Assembly (NCBI GenBank): GCA_013289795.1
Contig: JABCZH010000009.1
Span: forward strand, 62,001-126,000
DNA length: 64,000 nucleotides
Direction of reading: 5' to 3'
Origin: Acidobacteriota bacterium
GTDB lineage: Bacteria; Acidobacteriota; Terriglobia; Terriglobales; Acidobacteriaceae
Shown here: positions 1-8,932 of the stretch, piece after piece
Numbering within the stretch: the stretch's first letter is position 1
How the letters are laid out: each line of letters starts with the position of its first letter
Position numbers and translations under genes: made by a program
The notes under the pieces: model-generated
Databases searched by the model: none
Seen by the model: the letters and a program-made list of their open reading frames with translations, nothing else
What the model was told of the DNA's origin: nothing

Positions 1-1
1 C

Positions 2-631
2 CGCCGCACTCAGGAACTGGTCGATTCGGTCGCCGCGGGCGACCAGCGTCCCTGGAAAAAGTACTTCGCCGAGGACTGCATGTTTTTTGACGAAAAGGGC
101 AGAAACATGAGTAAGGCAGCCCTGGTCGCCGATGTCACCCCGCTGCCGGCTGGTTCCTCAGGCAGCATCAAAATAGGGAAAGTGCAGAGCCACATCGAGC
201 GGAAGGTCGCCGTCTTGAGCTACGACCTTGACGAAAAAGAAACGATCTACGGGCAGGAAATGACGGCACGCTATCACGAAACCGATACCTGGATGCGCCG
301 CAACGGACAATGGCAAATCGTTGCCGGCCAGGTGTTGCGCTATTACGAGGACCCTGCGCCCGGAAAAGTGAACCCTGCCAGTTTCGCCGAGTATCTGGGA
401 ACCTACGAACTCGCTCCCGGGCAAACGCTGGCGATTTTGGCGGATGGCGGCTTGTTATTTCGTCAGCGCGGTGATCGTCCGAAAGATCAGCTCATTCCAG
501 AAGCCACCGACATATTCTTTCGCAAGGGAGTGGAAGGCCGCATCTTGTTTCAGCACGGCGACAACGGGAAAGTGGATGCGCTGATTGACCGGAGGAACAA
601 CGAGGACTTGGTCTGGAAAAAAGCGAGGTAG
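2..631 (+). CDS. 5'-truncated NTF2-like (DUF4440-type) protein
   Basis: The reading frame is already open at base 2 and ends at a TAG at 629-631, so the start lies outside the window; at least 209 residues are present. The first part resembles the NTF2-like fold of the DUF4440/SnoaL type: an acidic-aromatic segment (WKKYFAEDCMFFDEKG) near the start and the closing strand TDTWMRRNGQWQIVAGQ, which is typical of DUF4440. After a Pro-rich linker comes a beta-rich tail (FAEYLGTYELAPGQT) like domains often fused to secreted acidobacterial enzymes. A signal peptide cannot be judged because the N-terminus is missing. The family binds small ligands or acts as a ketosteroid-isomerase-like scaffold; the specific role is unknown. 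An internal ATG at base 80 would cut into the conserved domain and is not a credible start. Confidence 0.75.
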   Translation, partial: RRTQELVDSVAAGDQRPWKKYFAEDCMFFDEKGRNMSKAALVADVTPLPAGSSGSIKIGKVQSHIERKVAVLSYDLDEKETIYGQEMTARYHETDTWMRRNGQWQIVAGQVLRYYEDPAPGKVNPASFAEYLGTYELAPGQTLAILADGGLLFRQRGDRPKDQLIPEATDIFFRKGVEGRILFQHGDNGKVDALIDRRNNEDLVWKKAR

Positions 632-674
632 AGCGACGAGATCTCCCGGGGGCGGAATCCCAAGAGGGTGGAAT

Positions 675-703
675 CCCACCCTTGCAAAGAACGCAAGGAT
701 GGG
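675..703. repeat. REP-like intergenic hairpin
   Basis: An inverted repeat of 11 bases with one mismatch (675-685 against 693-703) encloses the loop AAAGAAC. It lies in the 230-base gap between two converging genes and could end transcription from either side, although no U-run follows. Its core GCAAAGAACGC (684-694) recurs exactly at 4006-4016 and with one change at 38798-38808, so it is probably a dispersed element. I see no gene in the rest of 632-861. Confidence 0.55.
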
Positions 704-861
704 CCACCCGTCGGCGTAGGGCGTAGTTAGTCAGGAACGGGAATATAAATCTTCCCGTTTCTAAGTTCTCTTCCCCACGAGCAACTGAAACTGGCGGAAG
801 CTGCGTCTTAAAGCTTCCCGCACCCGCCGTTTTCGGCTTTGCGCCGCACTCCCTGCCGTCT

Positions 862-2877
862 TCATGCCCCCACCAGTTCCCTATCTGCGCTTGGCTCGTA
901 CTCCACGATGTATCCCGCGACCGCGCTGGCAGCGACGGTTAGTGGGCTGGCAAGGTACATTTGGCCGGGACCACTGCGGCCGGGGAAGTTGCGGTTTTGG
1001 GCGCTGATGACCACTTGCTCGGGGCGCGTGGTCACCCCGGGGCCGGCATTGATGCAGGCGCCGCAACTGGGCTCGATCACGTGCGCGCCGGCTTTCTGGA
1101 ACACGTCGAGATAGCCCTTGCGAATGCAGTAGTCGCGGGTCTCCTGAGACCCGAACTGGATGTAGAACTTCACCGAATCAGCCACCCGCTTACCGTGCTT
1201 CAGCGCATCAGCCAGCACGGCGGCGTACATATCCATGTCTTCGTTCTTGCCGGCGGTGCAGGTTCCGCCGTAGGCAAGCTCGACGGGCACCGGCGTGTTC
1301 AAATCACGGATGTACTTACCGTTGCCGGGGTCGCCGGGCGTAGCGACCATGGGAGTGATTTCGGCGGCGTCAAGTTCGATGACGTGGGTATACTGCGCGC
1401 CGGGGTCGCTGCAGAGGCCTTCGATCATTTTCTCGGCTTGGTCGCGTTTCATGCCGCGGCGCTCGACCAGGAAGTCGACCGCCTTTCGGTCGGGGGCCAC
1501 GATTCCGGTGAAGCCGCCGATTTCCGCGGCCATGTTCGTCATGGTGGCGCGCTCGTCCACGCTGAGGGCCTCGATGGCTTCGCCGGCATACTCCATGACC
1601 TTGGCCAAGGCCTTGCCGCTGCGGACGTAGTCGAGGCTGAGAATCTTGAGGATGAAATCCTTGGCGGTGACGTTGGGATGCTTTCTGCCGCGGACCATGA
1701 TCTTGACCGACTCGGGAACTTTGACGCGGACGTCTTTGGTGATCCAACTGTTGAACACGTCGGTGGTGCCGATGCCGAAGGCCACGCAGCCGATGGCGCC
1801 GACATGAGGAGTGTGGGAGTCGGAACCGATGTTTAATTGGCCGGGCAGCGCGTAGCTTTCGAGGACAATGGAGTGGCAGATGCCTTCCGAGCCCTTGCGG
1901 TCTTTTAATTCTCCGTGCAACTTGATGCCTTGTTTAGTGGCGAAGTCCTGCTGCTTGAGTTTGAGCTGGGTGGCAAGGTCGAGCAGGCCGAGCTTTTTCT
2001 TTTCTTCGGAGATTACTTCATCGAGAAAGGTCAGGTGATCGCGAAAGAAGAGAATGCTGGAAGCATCGTTGACCTTGGCGTCTTTCCCGACGTAGCGCTC
2101 GAAGAAGATGGCGGCCATGGGAGTGACATACTCGTGGCTGAAGCGCAGGTCGGCGCGGGCGAATCCGGTGTCGCCGGGCTGGACGGATTTGTCGTCGGTC
2201 ATGTGGCGGGCGAAGATTTTTTCCGCCAGCGTCATAGGACGCTTTTCAGTCTTGATCGCGGGAAGAAAGACCTTCTTCTGCATGCGGGCGACATTGAAAG
2301 GAAACAGGCCGCCGTACTCGATGACTTGCCGCGTGATTTCGTCCTCGCCGGCGGTGAATTCGGCGAGTGGGATTTCGTCGCCGGCCCGAATCTGGTCGAT
2401 TAGAGAAAAGTTGGTTGAGGTCAGCAAACCGAGGTTTTGGCAGTTCTGCTTGTAGATGCGCTCGATGTTCTCGGCGATGACGACGCGGATGCCGGCGCAC
2501 ATCTCGGCGTAGGGCGACTGCTCGCGGCTTGACCCTTTGCCCCGGCGCTTGCCGCTGACGGCAGCAACGAATCCGCCTTTCTTGACGTCGGAGCGGCCGA
2601 TGGGAAGCACGTTGCCGCATTTCAGACCTAGATAGGGGATCTCGCCCAGAGTTTCGTCAAAGTAGAAACAGTAGTGGGCGGGAGTGATTTCGTCGGTGGA
2701 AATGTCGTCGCGCAGCTTGGGGTTGTTGGCGGGGTTCTTCGTGTCCCAGGGCAAATCCTCGCCGGCGAGCTGGCGCTTGATCAGTTCGGGGTCTTCGGTT
2801 AGGAAAAGGATGCGTCCCGAGAAACGGACTTTGTCTGGGCGTTTTTCGATCTTACGGGTTAGAAGTGAGTCAATCAC
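862..2877 (-). CDS. Aconitase-superfamily hydro-lyase, swivel domain first
   Basis: This 671-residue enzyme belongs to the aconitase/homoaconitase/isopropylmalate isomerase superfamily, [4Fe-4S] enzymes that isomerise hydroxy-acids by dehydration and rehydration. The swivel (LeuD-like) domain comes first: ISTDEITPAHY and the loop GKRRGKGSSREQSP lie near residues 60-120. The LeuC-like catalytic domains follow, with IGSDSHTPH, AAEIGGFTGI and the cluster ligands GGTCTAGKNED and EPSCGACINAGPG, ending in NRNFPGRSG. Order swivel then catalytic recalls AcnB, but the AcnB HEAT-like N-terminus is absent. The start is a GTG without a clear ribosome site. It could serve as aconitase, 2-methylisocitrate dehydratase or isopropylmalate isomerase; sequence alone does not settle the substrate. 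Confidence 0.85.
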   Translation of the reverse strand: MIDSLLTRKIEKRPDKVRFSGRILFLTEDPELIKRQLAGEDLPWDTKNPANNPKLRDDISTDEITPAHYCFYFDETLGEIPYLGLKCGNVLPIGRSDVKKGGFVAAVSGKRRGKGSSREQSPYAEMCAGIRVVIAENIERIYKQNCQNLGLLTSTNFSLIDQIRAGDEIPLAEFTAGEDEITRQVIEYGGLFPFNVARMQKKVFLPAIKTEKRPMTLAEKIFARHMTDDKSVQPGDTGFARADLRFSHEYVTPMAAIFFERYVGKDAKVNDASSILFFRDHLTFLDEVISEEKKKLGLLDLATQLKLKQQDFATKQGIKLHGELKDRKGSEGICHSIVLESYALPGQLNIGSDSHTPHVGAIGCVAFGIGTTDVFNSWITKDVRVKVPESVKIMVRGRKHPNVTAKDFILKILSLDYVRSGKALAKVMEYAGEAIEALSVDERATMTNMAAEIGGFTGIVAPDRKAVDFLVERRGMKRDQAEKMIEGLCSDPGAQYTHVIELDAAEITPMVATPGDPGNGKYIRDLNTPVPVELAYGGTCTAGKNEDMDMYAAVLADALKHGKRVADSVKFYIQFGSQETRDYCIRKGYLDVFQKAGAHVIEPSCGACINAGPGVTTRPEQVVISAQNRNFPGRSGPGQMYLASPLTVAASAVAGYIVEYEPSADRELVGA

Positions 2878-2900
2878 AAGTCTATTGTAAAACTTTTCAG

Positions 2901-2928
2901 CCGCAGATTACGCTGAACACGCAGATAA
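2901..2928. repeat. Short direct repeat of the CGCAGAT type
   Basis: Two copies of CGCAGAT(A/T)A lie about 19 bases apart in the 135-base gap upstream of the aconitase-family gene. The pattern resembles low-complexity intergenic repeats I recall from many soil bacteria. No function is evident. Confidence 0.35.
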
Positions 2929-2980
2929 ACCTTCTAACCACCAGGGCGGACAGAACGGCTTAACCACAAGAAAAGCTAAC

Positions 2981-3004
2981 CACAGAGGCCACAGAGGAGC
3001 ACAG
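2981..3004. repeat. CACAGAGG direct repeat
   Basis: CACAGAGG occurs twice (2981-2988 and 2990-2997), followed by a third partial unit, between the aconitase-family gene and the DUF1684 gene. It has the look of a widely dispersed intergenic repeat. No promoter or binding site can be inferred. Confidence 0.35.
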
Positions 3005-3012
3005 TGAAAGCC

Positions 3013-3912
3013 TTAGTGGTGGCCGTGGGCGTGGTCGTACTTCTCTCCCACAGGAATCGCCACGGTCAGCCGGTTTTCCTTGGGAGCCAATGGACAGGTC
3101 GCGTACGGCGTGACCGCGCAGGGCGGATTGTAGGCACGGTTGAAATCGACCACGACGGCGCCGTCTACGACCGGGCCTGTATCCAGGAAGCGTCCGCCGG
3201 GATAGGTGTCGGTCTTGGCGGTCAAGTCGTTGAAGACAATAAACAGGCCTTTGGCGGGATTGCCGCCGAGGTCGGTGAGTTGAAACTCCTCTCCATTAAG
3301 TTTGAACACCACGGCTCCGGCAACCGGCGTGGGACTGACGTCGCCCAGGACGTTGGGGACATCAACGGTCTTCTTGCCGTCAGACGGAACCCACTTGGCG
3401 GTCACACGGTAGTTCAGATCGAGCGGGAAGAAGACCAGGTCGTGAAAGTTACGAGCCGCCTCGCTGTCAAGGTCTTTGAGGCGGATGCCCAGGCGGGCGC
3501 CGCGCTTAATCACATAGAAACGTAGGCTACCCATCTCAACGATGGTGCGTTTCCCGGAGGTGTCGGGCAAGAGGGTTGAGGTGATGGCAGGCTTCCCGTC
3601 GATGACGGAGTGTGCATCGGGAGAGAATTTCGCAATCACATTTTCGCCCTGGAGAGTGAATACACCGGCGTGGGCGGGACCCTTAGGGAAGACAATGGCG
3701 CCCGCAGCGTCGCTGCCGAACGGGTTGTCTCCGGGCTTGAGCCAGAACAGACCGGCGAGCACGAGCCAGTTTTTCTTGAGGTCGTCAACCTGCTCGGCTT
3801 TCCACTTGTCGAAGGATTGCTGGTAAGCGGGATCGATGGCTGGGGTGCTGTTGCTGCTGGCCGAAGCTACCAAGGCGATTAGGACGAACATGCTGACGAG
3901 TTTGGAGTTCAT
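3013..3912 (-). CDS. Exported DUF1684 family protein
   Basis: The 299-residue product starts with an export signal (MNSKLVSMFVLIALVASAS). The ATG at 3912 is preceded by AAAGG eight bases upstream, so the in-frame extension to 3975 is rejected. The mature part has the features of DUF1684: an N-terminal FDKWKAEQVDDLK helix, LVLAGLFWLKPGDNPFGSD, a central beta region, and the C-terminal FNRAYNPPCAV and CPLAPKENRL segments with two conserved-looking cysteines. The last residues are His-rich (DHAHGHH), which might bind metal, though that is a guess. No enzymatic activity is established for the family. The gene stands alone, 128 bases downstream of suhB on the same strand, separated by repeats. Confidence 0.85.
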   Translation of the reverse strand: MNSKLVSMFVLIALVASASSNSTPAIDPAYQQSFDKWKAEQVDDLKKNWLVLAGLFWLKPGDNPFGSDAAGAIVFPKGPAHAGVFTLQGENVIAKFSPDAHSVIDGKPAITSTLLPDTSGKRTIVEMGSLRFYVIKRGARLGIRLKDLDSEAARNFHDLVFFPLDLNYRVTAKWVPSDGKKTVDVPNVLGDVSPTPVAGAVVFKLNGEEFQLTDLGGNPAKGLFIVFNDLTAKTDTYPGGRFLDTGPVVDGAVVVDFNRAYNPPCAVTPYATCPLAPKENRLTVAIPVGEKYDHAHGHH

Positions 3913-3993
3913 GATGTGGCCTTTGTAAGGAAGCGAGCCAAACGCGCGATTATTGTGTCGCAAAAAGCGCGACACATCGCGCGGCCCGCCCAG

Positions 3994-4027
3994 ATCCTTC
4001 GCTGCGCAAAGAACGCTTGCTCAGGAT
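3994..4027. repeat. Intergenic palindrome with GCAAAGAACGC core
   Basis: ATCCT at 3994 pairs with AGGAT at 4023, and GCG pairs with CGC around an AAAGAA loop. The core GCAAAGAACGC (4006-4016) is identical to the core of the hairpin at 675-703. It lies between suhB and the DUF1684 gene and may end suhB transcripts. Confidence 0.5.
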
Positions 4028-4034
4028 GACAATA

Positions 4035-4062
4035 CGGTTCTCAGTTCCCGGTTCTCAGTTCT
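4035..4062. repeat. Heptad array A (unit CGGTTCT/CAGTTCT)
   Basis: Four consecutive 7-base units (CGGTTCT, CAGTTCC, CGGTTCT, CAGTTCT), that is two copies of a 14-mer, with no gap. The suhB stop codon (4041-4043) is inside the array, which therefore encodes the last SuhB residues ELRTGN. This is one of six arrays with a 7-base period in the window. Confidence 0.7.
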
Positions 4063-4874
4063 GGCAAGCTCTCGAGATCCCGGCCGGCAAATATCTTGTC
4101 GAACTCCTGCAATAACGCCTCGTGCACCAGGCCGTTGGAGGCCAGAGTCTCGCGACTGTTCAACTCAAAAGGGCCGCCGTGAAAGTTGGTGACCTTGCCG
4201 CCAGCTTCTTCAACGATCAGCACGCCGGCGGCAGTATCCCAGGGGTTCAAGTTAAATTCCCAGAAACCGTCGAAGCGACCGCAAGCCACACAACACAGGT
4301 CGAGGGCCGCGGAACCGGCGCGGCGAACGCCGTGGGTCCGCAATGTAATCTGATGATAGAAAAAAATGTTGGGATTTTTGTGGCGCTTGTGGCTCGGGAA
4401 CCCGGTGGCGACCAGGCACTCGGCCAAAGTCGCAGTTTTCGAAACGCGGACGCGTTCGTCATTGAGGTAAGCACCACTTCCCTGCTCGGCGGCAAAGAGT
4501 TCGTCGCGAGTGGGATCGTAGATCACACCGGCAATGCGCTTGCCCTTATGCTCCAACGCCATGGAGACGCAAAACACCGGGAAACCGTGGGCGAAATTCG
4601 TAGTGCCGTCGAGCGGGTCAACGTACCAGCGGTAGTCGCTGCCAGTGTCGTGCAGGCCGCCCTCTTCGCCGAGAATGTCGTGCGAAGGCCAGTGCTCGCG
4701 CAGCCGCTCACGGATGAGGGCCTCGGATTTGCGGTCCGCAATGGTGACCAGATCGGCCTCGCCCTTGTATTCGATGGCTACGCGCTGACGAAAGTATTCC
4801 ATGAGCAGGGCGCCAGCCTCCCGGGCCACTTGCGTCGCAAGGGAGAGGACGTCGGTTTTGGTGGTGGAGACCAT
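4041..4874 (-). CDS. suhB: Inositol-1-monophosphatase family protein
   Basis: The 277-residue protein has all hallmarks of the Mg-dependent inositol monophosphatase family: the metal-binding GEEGG, DPLDGTTNF and the late motif WDTAAGVLIVEEAGG. Family members remove phosphate from inositol-1-phosphate and related sugar phosphates in the cytoplasm; in E. coli SuhB also acts in ribosomal RNA antitermination. Its ATG lies three bases after the stop of the hfq-like gene, so the two are probably one transcript. The C-terminal ELRTGN is encoded by a heptad repeat, which suggests the original 3' end was replaced or extended. Substrate could also be another sugar phosphate. Confidence 0.92.
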   Translation of the reverse strand: MVSTTKTDVLSLATQVAREAGALLMEYFRQRVAIEYKGEADLVTIADRKSEALIRERLREHWPSHDILGEEGGLHDTGSDYRWYVDPLDGTTNFAHGFPVFCVSMALEHKGKRIAGVIYDPTRDELFAAEQGSGAYLNDERVRVSKTATLAECLVATGFPSHKRHKNPNIFFYHQITLRTHGVRRAGSAALDLCCVACGRFDGFWEFNLNPWDTAAGVLIVEEAGGKVTNFHGGPFELNSRETLASNGLVHEALLQEFDKIFAGRDLESLPELRTGN

Positions 4875-4877
4875 CCC

Positions 4878-5150
4878 CTACTTGCGCTTACCGCCATCTT
4901 CGGCGATATACATGATTTCATGCTTGAAGATGAATAGATTGGGCTTTTCTTCTCTGGTAAGCCGGACCATGTTCTTGTCGTAGTACTCGATCCAACCGTT
5001 TACGATTTCGCCGTCCGACAACTTGATGCTCACCGGCGTTTGCTTTTCCGTGAGCGATCTCAGGTAGGCAGCCTCTTCCGATGTCTCCTCGGGCGGTGAG
5101 GTTCTGGGCTTGCGTGAGAGGCCTTGCGAGCCTTGTCCATGAAACGTCAT
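4878..5150 (-). CDS. hfq: Divergent Hfq-like Sm RNA-binding protein
   Basis: This 90-residue protein aligns with the Hfq Sm fold: TPVSIKLSDGEIVNGWIEYYD matches the Hfq Sm1 region (identical PVSI), and LFIFKHEIMYI matches Sm2, with FKH in place of the YKH signature. The region where Hfq carries the conserved Gln of the proximal RNA-binding face reads EEAAYLRSL, so that residue appears to be missing. About 28 polar residues precede the Sm core. Hfq hexamers pair small RNAs with messengers. The gene sits directly upstream of suhB. No strong ribosome site precedes the ATG. A related Sm-like protein of other function is possible. Confidence 0.8.
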   Translation of the reverse strand: MTFHGQGSQGLSRKPRTSPPEETSEEAAYLRSLTEKQTPVSIKLSDGEIVNGWIEYYDKNMVRLTREEKPNLFIFKHEIMYIAEDGGKRK

Positions 5151-5258
5151 GAGGACATTTTACACGTGCCGCAGGAGGGAACGAGCAAAACTCGCCACAG
5201 ATTTCCACGAGCACATATCTTGCACAACACCCTTAATCGCGGAGATGGTTGAGAAAGC

Positions 5259-5272
5259 CCGCCAGGAGGCGG
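5259..5272 (-). terminator. Weak terminator hairpin after the TonB receptor gene
   Basis: CCGCC (5259-5263) pairs with GGCGG (5268-5272) around AGGA, 24 bases past the stop of the receptor gene. Read on the minus strand it is followed by a T-rich GCTTTCTC. The stem is short, so this is a modest candidate. Confidence 0.35.
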
Positions 5273-5295
5273 AGAAAAACTGACATGTCTCCCAG

Positions 5296-8200
5296 CTAAA
5301 ACGTGACCTTCAAGGAGAATTCAATGGCGCGCGGAGCCCCGAGCGCGAACACGCCGGAGCCGAGCCCCAGGCGATTGCTGTTGGGCTGTTGCCCGGAAGT
5401 TCCATTAACCGATCCGGGAGTCCCGCTGAGAACGCCGCTAAGCGGATTGGAGGGCCCGTCAAAGTTGGCAAAATTCATCACATTGAAGAAAGAGACACCG
5501 GGATGGATTTCCACGCGCTCTTTCACTTTGTATATCCAGCTCAAACTGAGATCGGTGGCGCGGAGCCAGCCCATGTTGGCTTCGTTGGCGGGCGCGAGGG
5601 GGACGAGTTGTTGCACACCCCCGAGCGCCTGCAACTGGCCCAAAGTGAACAATCCATTATTGATAAGTGCCTGGCCGGCGGGAGTGGGCTGGCCGGCGAA
5701 GTTCTGGTTGTAAGCCGAAATAACGCTATTCAGGTTGCTGGCCTTGACCCCCCGACCAAAAGACCCAATGTTGGTTCCGGGCAGAACGTCGCCGGTGCCG
5801 CCATTGGAAGCGAAGCTGCCATCGCCGGTACCATCGCCGGTAAGGTCAGTCACGAAAATGCCGCCCGGGTTGCCGGTTGGTGGAAGGGTGAGGGTTACGG
5901 GAAGCGGGCTGTAAAAGTGACTGATCAAGCCGAGCCGGAACGAGTGGGGCAAGTCCATCGTGGTACCAATAGAAATTTGGTGGCGGCGGTCGAGTCCATT
6001 GGGGCCGAGGTAATGCAGGGGATCATTGAAATCGGTGGCAATGTTGATGAAGTCATTGTCCACCGCCGGGGCGACATATTTCGAATACGAGTACGAAATC
6101 TGCGAATCCAGATTGGAGATTCTCTTGAAGGGCTTGCTGGAATGGTGCTTCAGTGACATCTGCAATGCGTTGTAAACCGCTCGGCCACTGGGAGACAACA
6201 TCTGGTTTGTGCCCAAGTTTGGATTGACTCCGGGGAACGCCGCGTTAGGACAAGGCGCGCCGCTGCACAGCGAGTAGCCGGAGTCGAGACCGTTGGTGGC
6301 AAAGTCTGCGATGGTTGCACCCTTATTGTAGCCAGGCGCGCCGGTGACTGGATTGTTAGGACAATTGCCTATGGCAAGATTGATGGCGTTTGCCCCACTG
6401 ACACCGCAGTTAGCCAAGGTGGTGTTGACGGCCGTGATGGCGTTCTGTTTGTTGAAGGTGCGCACGTCGCCGACATGGTTGGTATCAATCGCGAGCAGGG
6501 TATGAGTTTCGATGTTGCGAAGATAGTCGATGGTGAGCACCATACCCTTGTGCAGCTCGTGCTGGATGCCGAAATTCATCTGCACCGATCGTGGGCTGAC
6601 GTAGTTGGGAGCAAACAGGTCCGTGCCGGTAGCATCAAGTCCATCGGACTTCGCGTTGCCGATGAACGATGGGTTCGTCGCCGGGCCGGCCGCGAGTGTA
6701 GCGGCCTGATATTGCGCTTGCATGGCGGCGATCTGGTTGGCAACCTGTCCGATGGGTCGACCGCAGACCGGCGCCCAGTTCTGAACCTGCCCATTGGGCA
6801 GAGTAAAAGAACCGCCGGTACCGTTCGAGCAAACCGTCTGATCGATGAGGAACAATCCCGACGGCAGACGAGGAGGCCTATCGAATAGGACGTTGTTCCA
6901 CACTGCGTTCTCGTAGAACAATCCGATTCCGGCGCGGAGGACGGTCTTGCCAGCTCGGCCCGGATCCCAGGCGATGCCGACTTGTGGAGCGAAGTTGAGA
7001 TTTGGCTGGTTGACACGGTTCCCGAGGCCGGCGCCGAACTGCTGTAAAGCCGGGTTCGCCGCCAGGTCGCTATCGGTGCGGCCGCTGTCACGAACGTAGC
7101 GCAGGCCATAGGTCACAGTCAGGTTGCGTTTCACTTTCCAGGCGTCACCGAGGTAAAGTGAGATACGATTGTCGGGCCCTATACCGCCGGCAGGTAGTCC
7201 GAAGGCAGGAATCTCTGAACTGAAACCTTGACCGTTGCCGAGAGTAACGCTGTTGGCGGGATAGTTGAGCGGGTTGTTGGCGCCGCCCGGCAGAGACAGG
7301 CAGACCGCGGCACAGTCGCCCACGCCTGCACCGACGGCCGGCGCGAGCGCGAGGAAACTGGCCGAGCCGCCTCCGAAGATGTGATTGTATCCGCCACCGT
7401 AGCGCAGGATGTGCGCTCCAATCGTTTTGCTTCCGTCGTATTTGATCTGGCGATTCGACTGGTAGGTCGATTGCGGCGCCAGGAAGCCGGGCCCGGAGCA
7501 AAAGAAATCGGCCCCCGAAGTCAGGCAATCGGGATCGCTGCCGATGGCCAATTCCAAGTTCGGCGCAGGATTGAAAATCGGGGAACCACCTACCGCATCT
7601 GTGATCTGATTGCGAAACTTGGTGTAGCCAAAACGAATGCTGTGGGTGAAACCGCCGGTGTTGAAGTCGAGTCCAAAGGCATGGACCGGGGTGTGATTGT
7701 TGTTGGCAAAGGGCTGAAAAGAGTTAGGAATGATGGCCAGGACACTGCGATTCTGATCGAAGGAAAAACGATAGAAGAACTTGAAACGGTTGTTGATCTG
7801 CCAATCCAAACGGCCCACGCCCTCGGCTTCGCGAAACGGAGAGTCGAAATTCCCGGTCAGGGCTTGAAAGGGACCACTGGGCAATACTGGATTCAGCAGA
7901 TCCTGCTTGGTGCGCTCCGCGCTTAAGAAGAAGAATAACTTGTTGCGAATGATGGGGCCGCCCACACTGGCGCCGAATTGATTTCGTTGAAAATAGTTGC
8001 TGCTGGCTCCGGGAAGATTGGCGTTGAGGCTCTGGTCGCGGAAGTAGTAGTAGCCTTCGCCATGGTAGGCATTGGTGCCCGACTTGGTGGTGACGTTCAC
8101 TGCACCCGAGGAAGTCAGCTCGGTGGACAGATCCAACGACGATTGCTCGATCTGAAATTCCTGAATCGCGCCTTCAGGGATGTTCTGAGTCGTGGTGCCG

Positions 8201-8835
8201 ACGGTTTCATCACTGATGTCGAGACCATCCACCTCGATGCGGGCGGTGCGGCCAAAGCGTCCGCCGAACGAAATGGAGGAAAAACCGTTCTTGGTGGGAT
8301 CAAAGTTACCGCCGTCCTGGATTTGCACTCCGGGTTCGAGTTGCGCGAGATCGAGGAAATTTCTTCCGTTGATGGGCAGGTTCTCAATCTGCTGGCTGGT
8401 CAGAACACCCTGCACGGTGACCTGCTCGGTGTTGACCTGAATCTCCCCGGCTTGCACTTCCACCACTTGACTGGTCTCTCCAACCGGCAATCTCACGCTA
8501 CCCGCGGTGGTGACGCCGACCTGGACGCTGAGAGGAAGTTCGGCGGTCTTGAAACCCTTGGCCTCGACGTGCACCACGTAGTCGCCGGGAGTCAATGCTC
8601 CCGAGGTGTAAGCTCCCGCGGAAGTGGTGGCGACATTCACCACCTGGCCCGTGGCTATGCGGGTGATGCGAACCTTGGCGCCGCTGACAACAGCTCCGGT
8701 CTGGTCCACGACGATGCCTTGAATGCTGCCGGTGGAACTCGTGCTCTGGGAAAAAAGCAGAGTTGACAACGCGAGCAAAACCGCAAGAGTGCAGAACGCG
8801 AAACTGGGTGGACGGAACCCCGAATTCGATACCAT
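5296..8835 (-). CDS. Oar-like TonB-dependent outer-membrane receptor
   Basis: The 1179-residue protein has an export signal (SFAFCTLAVLLALSTLLFSQ), then a carboxypeptidase-regulatory-like beta-sandwich (GSIQGIVVDQTGAVVSGAKV, roughly residues 35-115), a TonB plug (LPINGRNFLDLAQLEPGV, RIEVDGLDIS), and a long beta-barrel ending in an aromatic residue (IEFSLKVTF). This is the Oar-like architecture greatly expanded in Acidobacteria, thought to import or secrete large substrates through the outer membrane with TonB/ExbBD energy. The ATG at 8835 is chosen because AAAGGA lies eight bases before it; in-frame ATGs reach to 8907. There is no neighbouring SusD-like partner or degradative enzyme, so the substrate cannot be inferred. 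Confidence 0.93.
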   Translation of the reverse strand: MVSNSGFRPPSFAFCTLAVLLALSTLLFSQSTSSTGSIQGIVVDQTGAVVSGAKVRITRIATGQVVNVATTSAGAYTSGALTPGDYVVHVEAKGFKTAELPLSVQVGVTTAGSVRLPVGETSQVVEVQAGEIQVNTEQVTVQGVLTSQQIENLPINGRNFLDLAQLEPGVQIQDGGNFDPTKNGFSSISFGGRFGRTARIEVDGLDISDETVGTTTQNIPEGAIQEFQIEQSSLDLSTELTSSGAVNVTTKSGTNAYHGEGYYYFRDQSLNANLPGASSNYFQRNQFGASVGGPIIRNKLFFFLSAERTKQDLLNPVLPSGPFQALTGNFDSPFREAEGVGRLDWQINNRFKFFYRFSFDQNRSVLAIIPNSFQPFANNNHTPVHAFGLDFNTGGFTHSIRFGYTKFRNQITDAVGGSPIFNPAPNLELAIGSDPDCLTSGADFFCSGPGFLAPQSTYQSNRQIKYDGSKTIGAHILRYGGGYNHIFGGGSASFLALAPAVGAGVGDCAAVCLSLPGGANNPLNYPANSVTLGNGQGFSSEIPAFGLPAGGIGPDNRISLYLGDAWKVKRNLTVTYGLRYVRDSGRTDSDLAANPALQQFGAGLGNRVNQPNLNFAPQVGIAWDPGRAGKTVLRAGIGLFYENAVWNNVLFDRPPRLPSGLFLIDQTVCSNGTGGSFTLPNGQVQNWAPVCGRPIGQVANQIAAMQAQYQAATLAAGPATNPSFIGNAKSDGLDATGTDLFAPNYVSPRSVQMNFGIQHELHKGMVLTIDYLRNIETHTLLAIDTNHVGDVRTFNKQNAITAVNTTLANCGVSGANAINLAIGNCPNNPVTGAPGYNKGATIADFATNGLDSGYSLCSGAPCPNAAFPGVNPNLGTNQMLSPSGRAVYNALQMSLKHHSSKPFKRISNLDSQISYSYSKYVAPAVDNDFINIATDFNDPLHYLGPNGLDRRHQISIGTTMDLPHSFRLGLISHFYSPLPVTLTLPPTGNPGGIFVTDLTGDGTGDGSFASNGGTGDVLPGTNIGSFGRGVKASNLNSVISAYNQNFAGQPTPAGQALINNGLFTLGQLQALGGVQQLVPLAPANEANMGWLRATDLSLSWIYKVKERVEIHPGVSFFNVMNFANFDGPSNPLSGVLSGTPGSVNGTSGQQPNSNRLGLGSGVFALGAPRAIEFSLKVTF

Positions 8836-8932
8836 CGGCACATTCCTTTCAAGATTTCTCATGAACATCGGTGTCCAATTACTTATAGCATGCGTACTCA
8901 GGCTCACGCCGTAACAGACTTCGTCTGTCTAG

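Noticed and set aside
961-1836. Long plus-strand frame opposite the aconitase-family gene
   Set aside because: It mirrors the conserved minus-strand gene, has no recognisable domain and is a by-product of GC-rich codon use.
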